DNA of 64,000 bases from the NCBI RefSeq assembly GCF_900249755.1, contig NZ_LT976854.1, positions 932,574 through 996,573 of the forward strand, written 5' to 3'. Positions 59,657 through 64,000 of this stretch are shown in pieces. The translations under genes were made by a program, and so were the position numbers. Origin of the DNA: Cupriavidus taiwanensis. GTDB taxonomy: Bacteria > Pseudomonadota > Gammaproteobacteria > Burkholderiales > Burkholderiaceae. The notes under the pieces were generated by a model, which saw only the letters and a program-made list of their open reading frames with translations, did no database searches and was not told where the DNA came from. Positions within the stretch are counted from its first letter, which is position 1, and each line of letters opens with the position of its first letter.

Positions 59657-60859
59657 TTACCAGTTGGTTTCGCGCTCGGGTGTTGCGGAAATCCGGTGCA
59701 GCGTCAGGTCGGCGCCGTTGAACTCGCCCTCGGCGTCGAGGCGGATGCCCACCAGCCGCTTCAGCGTGCCATAGACCAGCGTGCCGCCGGCCAGCGCCAC
59801 CACGATGCCAAGCAAGGTGCCCAGCAATTGCGCGCCAAGCGATACCCCGCCGAGTCCCCCCAGCGCCTTCGCGCCGAAGATGCCCGCGGCGATGCCGCCC
59901 CACGCGCCGCACAGCCCGTGCAGCGGCCACACGCCCAGCACATCGTCGATATGCCACTTGTTCTGCGCCAGCGTGAACATGTAGACGAACAGCGCGCCCG
60001 CCACCGCGCCGGTGACCAGCGCGCCCAGCGGATGCATCAGGTCCGAGCCCGCGCATACCGCCACCAGGCCGGCCAGCGGCCCGTTGTAGACGAAGCCCGG
60101 ATCGTTGCGCCCGGCCAGCCAGGCGGCCAGGGTGCCGCCGGCCATCGCCATCAGCGAATTGATCGCCACCAGGCCGCTGATCTTGTCGACGGTCTGCGCG
60201 CTCATCACGTTGAAGCCGAACCAGCCCACCGCCAGAATCCAGGCGCCCAGCGCCAGGAACGGGATGTTCGACGGCGGATGCGCGCTGATGCGGCCGTCCT
60301 TCTGATAGCGGCCGCGGCGCGCGCCCAGCAGCAACACCGCGGGCAGCGCAATCCAGCCGCCCAGCGCATGCACCACCACCGAGCCGGCAAAATCGTGGAA
60401 GGGCGCGCCGGCGACGCGCGCGATCCAGTCCTGCACGCCGTAGCGCTGGTTCCACACCATGCCTTCGAAAAACGGGTAGACAAAACCCACCAGCACGAAG
60501 GTGGCAACCAGTTGCGGATTGAAACGCGAGCGTTCGGCGATGCCGCCGGAGATAATCGCCGGAATGGCGGCGGCAAAGGTCGCCAGGAAAAAGAACTTGA
60601 CCAGTTCGTAACCGTTTTTCTGGGCCAGCGTTTCAGCGCCGGAAAAGAATTGCACGCCATAGGCGATGGTGTAGCCGATAAAGAAATAGGCAATGGTCGA
60701 CACCGCGAAATCGACCAGGATCTTTACCAGCGCATTGACCTGGTTTTTCTTGCGTACCGTGCCAAGTTCCAGGAACGCAAAGCCGGCGTGCATGGCCAGC
60801 ACCATGATGGCGCCAAGCAGGATAAACAGCGCGTCGGTGCCGGTCTTCCAGTTGTCCAT
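59657..60859 (-). CDS. amtB: Ammonium transporter AmtB
   Basis: A 400-residue Amt protein with 11 predicted membrane helices. The recruitment Asp is in HDFAGSVVVHALGGW near residue 160, with the first pore His in the same segment (VVVH). The second pore His is in WPLHGLCGAWGG near 318, and FFFLATFAAAIPAIISGGIAERSRF near 90 carries the gating Phe region. It lacks the cleaved N-terminal signal of some Amt proteins. The C-terminal tail (GEFNGADLTLH) resembles the GlnK-binding tail. No glnK gene is adjacent. A sigma-54-type promoter lies just upstream, pointing to nitrogen control. Confidence 0.92.
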   Translation of the reverse strand: MDNWKTGTDALFILLGAIMVLAMHAGFAFLELGTVRKKNQVNALVKILVDFAVSTIAYFFIGYTIAYGVQFFSGAETLAQKNGYELVKFFFLATFAAAIPAIISGGIAERSRFNPQLVATFVLVGFVYPFFEGMVWNQRYGVQDWIARVAGAPFHDFAGSVVVHALGGWIALPAVLLLGARRGRYQKDGRISAHPPSNIPFLALGAWILAVGWFGFNVMSAQTVDKISGLVAINSLMAMAGGTLAAWLAGRNDPGFVYNGPLAGLVAVCAGSDLMHPLGALVTGAVAGALFVYMFTLAQNKWHIDDVLGVWPLHGLCGAWGGIAAGIFGAKALGGLGGVSLGAQLLGTLLGIVVALAGGTLVYGTLKRLVGIRLDAEGEFNGADLTLHRISATPERETNW

Positions 60860-60892
60860 AGTGACCTCATGCTCAAAATGGGCGCATCAGTA

Positions 60893-60908
60893 TGCAAAAA
60901 ACGTTCCA
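60893..60908 (-). promoter_or_regulatory. Sigma-54 (-24/-12) promoter of amtB
   Basis: Read leftward the site is TGGAACGTTTTTTGCA. The invariant GG and GC are exactly 10 bases apart, and it differs from TGGCACG-N4-TTGCA at one base. It places the start near 60882, about 23 bases before the amtB ATG. Sigma-54 control of amtB through NtrC is well established in proteobacteria. Confidence 0.7.
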
Positions 60909-61198
60909 GAGACGGCTGCATCGTGGTGCCGCCTGCACCGTGCCGGGTAGAAAGCCGCACCGGCATGCCGCATGTGGTCCGTCGCCTTAGGCACGGTGCC
61001 GTCGGCGTGCGGCAAGACGCGGGCGCTTCTGCGCCAGAATGGAGCCGGCAAGGGCGTGTTGGATGATCCGTTGTGGTGCGCCGCCCCATTTGGGGGAATC
61101 TGTCCTATGCTGGATCATTTTGGGGGCGCGCTTGCGGACGCGCGCTCCGGCCCGGCAAAAAGGTGTGCCTGGCAAGCGCGAACAGCACGGGAAATTGC

Positions 61199-61237
61199 CC
61201 GCTAACCGGCCTCAAGCAAGGATTTGCGGGTTTTTTT
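61199..61237 (+). terminator. Orphan intrinsic terminator, possible end of a small RNA
   Basis: CCCGC (61198-61202) and GCGGG (61226-61230) bracket a 23-base interior and are followed by seven T residues. No annotated gene reads into it from the left: amtB is leftward. It may end an unannotated small transcript from about 61070-61200, or attenuate the HU mRNA. Confidence 0.4.
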
Positions 61238-61259
61238 GTCGCTTTGGTGCCACTGGGGA

Positions 61260-61289
61260 TTGCTCAACGCGCGACGGGCAGATTAGACT
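61260..61289 (+). promoter_or_regulatory. Candidate promoter of the HU gene
   Basis: TTGCTC and TAGACT with an 18-base spacer lie about 67 bases before the HU start and after the orphan terminator. Position fits; the hexamers are only moderate matches. Confidence 0.35.
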
Positions 61290-61355
61290 GCGCCGATCGA
61301 TTGCCTGCCGCCAGGCACGCACATCGGTGACGACGACCAACAAGGGAAATCAGCC

Positions 61356-61637
61356 ATGAATAAAGGTGAACTGGTATCGGCCATCGCCGCGGAAGCAGAA
61401 TTGAGCAATGCCGCCGCCGAGCGCGCGCTCAACGCAGCGCTGGACAGTATCAAGAAGGCAGTGGCAAAGGGCGATTCTGTCACGCTGGTGGGTTTTGGCA
61501 GCTTCAGCGCCGGCAAGCGCGCTGCCCGCACCGGCCGCAATCCGCGCACCGGCGAAACCATCAAGATTCCGGCCGCCAAGACGGTCAAGTTCTCGGCAGG
61601 CCAGGGTTTCAAGGACGCCGTGAACAAGAAGAAGTAA
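61356..61637 (+). CDS. DNA-binding protein HU
   Basis: A 93-residue HU/IHF-family protein. MNKGELVSAIA at the N-terminus, VTLVGFGSFSAGKRAARTG near residue 43, the DNA-intercalating arm RNPRTGETIKIPAAK near 61 with its proline, and FSAGQGFKDAVN at the end match HU and not IHF. It compacts and bends DNA without sequence specificity. An AGGGAAA site precedes the ATG. A strong terminator follows, so it is monocistronic. Several HU copies are common in this group; which hup this is cannot be decided. Confidence 0.94.
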   Translation: MNKGELVSAIAAEAELSNAAAERALNAALDSIKKAVAKGDSVTLVGFGSFSAGKRAARTGRNPRTGETIKIPAAKTVKFSAGQGFKDAVNKKK

Positions 61638-61660
61638 GCAGTTTGCGTCCATAGCGAAAG

Positions 61661-61687
61661 AAGCGGCCTGGCAGGCCGCTTTTTTTG
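61661..61687 (+). terminator. Intrinsic terminator of the HU gene
   Basis: AAGCGGCCT (61661-61669) pairs with AGGCCGCTT (61673-61681) around a 3-base loop, followed by a T-run to 61686. It lies 24 bases after the HU stop. Confidence 0.9.
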
Positions 61688-61826
61688 TGCGCCGGTTTTA
61701 TGCGGCGGCTGCGGCGCGCGCTGAAGGCCACGCTGCCATGCCCGCGGCAACGGCGCGGCGATCCGGGTTAAACTGCCGGCGCCCGCAGCCGGCAATCCCG
61801 CCCCCGCGATCTTCGTATCCCGCATC

Positions 61827-62312
61827 ATGAATGACCTGTCCCACCAGCTTTCCATGACCGTGCTGATGACGCCGGACATGGCCAACTTCTCTGGCAACGT
61901 CCACGGCGGCACCATCCTGAAGTACCTGGACATGGTGGCGTATGCGTGCGCCAGCCGCTATGCCGGCCGCTACGTGGTCACGCTGTCGGTAGACCAGGTG
62001 GTGTTCCGCCAGCCCATCCACGTGGGCGAGCTGGTGACCTTCCTGGCGTCGGTCAACTACACCGGCCGCAGCTCGATGGAGATCGGCATCAAGGTGGTGA
62101 CCGAGAACATCCGCAGCAAGCTGGTGCGCCATACCAACAGCTGCTATTTCACCATGGTGGCGGTGGACGACAACGGCACGCCTGCCGAAGTGCCGCCGCT
62201 GGAGCCGCGCGACGAAGTCGAGCGCCAGCGCTTTGCCGCCGCGCAGCAGCGCCGCGCGCTGCGCCAGGAAATGGAAAAGCGCCACGGCGACATCAAGTCG
62301 TCGGTGAACTGA
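61827..62312 (+). CDS. Hotdog-fold acyl-CoA thioesterase (YciA/BACH type)
   Basis: A 161-residue single hotdog domain. NFSGNVHGGTILKYLDMVAYACASRYAG near residue 20 carries the catalytic Asn and His/Gly loop and the active-site Asp. VDQVVFRQPIHVGELVTFLASVNYTGRSSMEIGI near 58 is typical of acyl-CoA hydrolases of the YciA/cytosolic type. The C-terminal tail is charged and helical. It probably hydrolyses fatty acyl-CoA. It lies 24 bases before creA on the same strand, but with no functional link. Confidence 0.9.
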   Translation: MNDLSHQLSMTVLMTPDMANFSGNVHGGTILKYLDMVAYACASRYAGRYVVTLSVDQVVFRQPIHVGELVTFLASVNYTGRSSMEIGIKVVTENIRSKLVRHTNSCYFTMVAVDDNGTPAEVPPLEPRDEVERQRFAAAQQRRALRQEMEKRHGDIKSSVN

Positions 62313-62336
62313 TTGCCAGGGCCTCGCGATACCGCC

Positions 62337-62819
62337 ATGAAGCACAACCATTCACTCGTTCGCACCCTGCTGGCCGCCGCCTCGCTGGCCGCCGCAGCGG
62401 GCGCCAGTGCCGAGGAAATCGGCAGCGTCAGCACCAATTTCCGCATGACCGGCTCCGACAAGGTCGTGATCGAAGCCTATGACGACCCGCAGGTGGACGG
62501 GGTTACCTGCTACGTGTCGCGCGCCCGCACCGGCGGCATCAAGGGCCAGCTCGGCATGGCGGAAGACCCGCCCGAGGCGTCGATCGCGTGCCGGCAGGTG
62601 GGCCCGATCGGTTTCAAGGGGCCGATCCGGCAGCAGGACAATGTCTTCTCCGAACGCATGTCGATCCTGTTCAAGGCGCTGCACGTGGTGCGCGCGGTCG
62701 ACCGCAAGCGCAATACGCTGGTCTACCTGACGTATTCGGATCGCATTGTCAGCGGCAGCCCGCAGAACAGCGTGACTGCCGTGCCGGTGCCGGCCGGCAC
62801 GGTCATCCCCGTGAAGTAG
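62337..62819 (+). CDS. creA: CreA-family periplasmic protein
   Basis: A 160-residue protein with a signal peptide (LVRTLLAAASLAAAAGASA). It has the CreA pattern IGSVSTNFRMTGSDKVVIEAYDDPQVDGVTCYVSRARTGG, then ACRQVGPI and LFKALHVVRAVDRKRNTLVYLTYSDRIVSGSPQNSVTAVPV. CreA is conserved in proteobacteria; its role is not established. The ATG at 62337 directly precedes the signal peptide. Two cysteines (residues about 62 and 86) may form a disulphide. Confidence 0.9.
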   Translation: MKHNHSLVRTLLAAASLAAAAGASAEEIGSVSTNFRMTGSDKVVIEAYDDPQVDGVTCYVSRARTGGIKGQLGMAEDPPEASIACRQVGPIGFKGPIRQQDNVFSERMSILFKALHVVRAVDRKRNTLVYLTYSDRIVSGSPQNSVTAVPVPAGTVIPVK

Positions 62820-62840
62820 CCGGCCCGGCGATCGGGCGGG

Positions 62841-63683
62841 TCAGGGCGCCAGCGCCGCGCTCTCCGCCTGGCAGTCGCGCGCCGGGCGTGCGCCGGCGGC
62901 GCGTGCCTTCGCCACTTCGCGGCGGGCCTGTTCCAGGTCGGCGCGGAAGGTGGGATCGGATTGCAGCCGCGCCACGGTGGCCGCGGCCATCATGCGCCCC
63001 TCGTTGACATCGCTCTGCCAGTGCACGTTGCACACCACGCGGCTCTGCCCAAAGGCGCGGCCGCGCGCCAGGATCTCGTTGGCGCGCGCCGGCTCGACCT
63101 CGGTCAGGATCAGCGCCCAGGCCCAGCCGATGGCACTGTGGCCGGACGGATAGGAACCATCTTTCTCCAGCTTGGCCGCTTCGGCCGGCGTGCACATCGG
63201 GGTCTTGTTGGCCACGAAGGGGCGGGTGCGCTTGTAATGGTCCTTGGCCTTGTACGTGGACAGGCCTGCGTCGACCAGGCTGCGGCGCAGCAGGATGTTG
63301 AGATAGGGCGTGTCTTTCTCGCTGACCGGCACGCCGAGCGCGCAAGAGAAGGCGCTGGCGGCTTGCGGGAAGGTCAGCACGGCATCCTCGCCGGCCACTT
63401 GCCAGCGCGGCGAACCACGCAGCGTGCCGGCCTGGCGCGCGGCATCTTCATCGAGCGCCAGCGCTGCCGAACCCTGCGCCGGCGGCGCGGGCAGCAGCTT
63501 CAGGCTGTCGGGGCGCGCATCGGCGGCGAGATAACCGGCAGGCACGCCGGGACGCAGCTCGGGCACCGCCGACAGGTTGGTGCCGCCGGTGGCGCAGCCC
63601 GCCAGCAGCGCGGCGAGCGCTGCCGCGGCGAGGGCCCGGACGGGGTTGGACAGGGATGGGTCCGGCTTGGCGTGGTCCGTCAC
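62841..63683 (-). CDS. Class A non-specific acid phosphatase lipoprotein (PAP2 superfamily)
   Basis: A 280-residue protein with a lipobox (ALAALLAGC, Cys near residue 30). The PAP2 active site is complete: KAKDHYKRTRP near 152 (KxxxxxxRP), YPSGHSAIGWAW near 180 (PSGH) and SRVVCNVHWQSDV near 213 (SRxxxxxHxxxD). It resembles PhoN/PhoC-type enzymes, which release phosphate from many organic monoesters in the periplasm; lipid anchoring to the membrane is unusual for that class. It is convergent with creA, 21 bases apart. The start at 63683 gives a short hydrophilic n-region before the signal core. Confidence 0.88.
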   Translation of the reverse strand: MTDHAKPDPSLSNPVRALAAAALAALLAGCATGGTNLSAVPELRPGVPAGYLAADARPDSLKLLPAPPAQGSAALALDEDAARQAGTLRGSPRWQVAGEDAVLTFPQAASAFSCALGVPVSEKDTPYLNILLRRSLVDAGLSTYKAKDHYKRTRPFVANKTPMCTPAEAAKLEKDGSYPSGHSAIGWAWALILTEVEPARANEILARGRAFGQSRVVCNVHWQSDVNEGRMMAAATVARLQSDPTFRADLEQARREVAKARAAGARPARDCQAESAALAP

Positions 63684-63736
63684 TTGGTTGTTCCTTGTTG
63701 TTTTGTCCGCGGTGGAGGCAGCCGTGCCAGTCCGGC

Positions 63737-64000
63737 CTATGCTGCCGCGTCGAACAGCTTGCGCAGGTTCGATTTCATGATCTTGCCATTGGCATTGCGC
63801 GGCAGCATCTCCTGGTAAATCAGGATACGCACCGGCACCTTGAACGCCGCCAGCCGCTCGCGCACGAACTCCTGCAGCTCGGCTTCGCTCGCCTGCATGC
63901 CCGGCTTCAGGCTGACCACGGCGGCGGGCTCCTCGCCCAGCGTCCGGTGCGGCAGCCCGACCACTGACGCATCCATGACCGCGGGGTGCTCGTACAGCGC
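63737..64000 (-). CDS. AMP-forming acyl-CoA synthetase, C-terminal fragment
   Basis: The last 87 codons of a leftward gene that enters from beyond the window's right edge. Residues ALYEHPAVMDASVVGLPH, EEPAAVVSLKPG, ERLAAFKVPVRI and LPRNANGKIMKSNLRKLF match the C-terminal lid of the ANL superfamily. The catalytic lysine is in NANGKIMKS. These enzymes activate carboxylic acids to CoA esters. The N-terminal part and hence the substrate cannot be seen. It ends 54 bases before the phosphatase gene in the same direction. Confidence 0.9.
   Translation of the reverse strand, partial: ALYEHPAVMDASVVGLPHRTLGEEPAAVVSLKPGMQASEAELQEFVRERLAAFKVPVRILIYQEMLPRNANGKIMKSNLRKLFDAAA

Larger units (their letters stand above)
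60860..61355. other. Divergent region between amtB and the HU gene
   Basis: The 496 bases hold no convincing protein gene. Found here are the amtB sigma-54-type promoter (60893-60908), a GCAC-G-GTGC dyad at 60991-60999, an orphan rightward terminator (61199-61237) and a promoter-like pair before the HU gene (61260-61289). The stretch 61070-61200 can fold extensively and may encode a small RNA. Confidence 0.5.

Noticed and set aside
60991..60999. GCAC-G-GTGC dyad considered as an NtrC site for amtB
   Set aside because: NtrC sites need about 7 bases between the half-sites; the spacing here is one base.
61039..61359. Small open frames (up to 106 codons) between amtB and the HU gene
   Set aside because: No ribosome sites or codon bias, and they cross a probable terminator and the HU promoter area.

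Overview
The window is GC-rich, densely packed chromosomal DNA of a betaproteobacterium. Gene content and protein style point to Burkholderiales, most likely Cupriavidus or a close Ralstonia-group relative. Indicators are a Bug-type (TctC) receptor, a valine-degradation operon, OpgGH, a group 2 (Kps) capsule locus, PagL, and an FMN-riboswitch-controlled ribB. The genus is inferred from overall style and no marker gene was compared. No rRNA, tRNA, CRISPR array, insertion sequence or prophage was seen.

Layout. 1-5714: end of a Bug receptor gene, then a sugar-acid operon (UxaA-family dehydratase, GabD-like dehydrogenase, HpaI-like aldolase, FAD-linked hydroxyacid dehydrogenase). 5831-6946: a metallo-beta-lactamase-fold hydrolase. 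6947-7837: an AT-rich leader. 7838-19762: an ABC-dependent capsule cluster (kpsMTED, a fused glycosyltransferase, a hexapeptide acyltransferase, kpsF, kpsC, kpsS). 19888-21507: a His-rich PadR repressor and a siderophore-interacting ferric reductase, resembling YqjI/YqjH. 21583-23350: a small lipoprotein and AlaC-like aminotransferase. 23364-30842: valine/isobutyryl-CoA catabolism with a Crp-like gene at the tail and a divergent AraC regulator. 30851-32813: glutathione-dependent formaldehyde oxidation. 32968-35950: an ATP/ADP-translocase-like carrier, a Tat-exported aldo-keto reductase and a VapBC pair.

36169-43713 is the most interesting block. GntP permease, RidA, D-aminoacylase and an RpiR regulator are divergent from a D-serine-dehydratase-like PLP lyase, KDG kinase and KDPG aldolase. 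Together they read as a complete predicted route from N-acetyl-D-glucosaminate (oxidised GlcNAc) through D-glucosaminate and 2-keto-3-deoxygluconate to pyruvate and glyceraldehyde 3-phosphate.

43785-64000: an entericidin-type peptide, a degenerate GGDEF-EAL protein downstream of a perfect FNR-type box, a CNNM/CorC protein, an XRE regulator tail-to-tail with pagL, riboswitch-ribB, small exported proteins (one made entirely of eight 12-residue repeats), opgGH, an exported protein of unknown function, a Bcr/CflA exporter, MscS, amtB behind a sigma-54-type promoter, an HU protein, an acyl-CoA thioesterase, CreA, a class A acid phosphatase, and the end of an acyl-CoA synthetase cut by the window edge.
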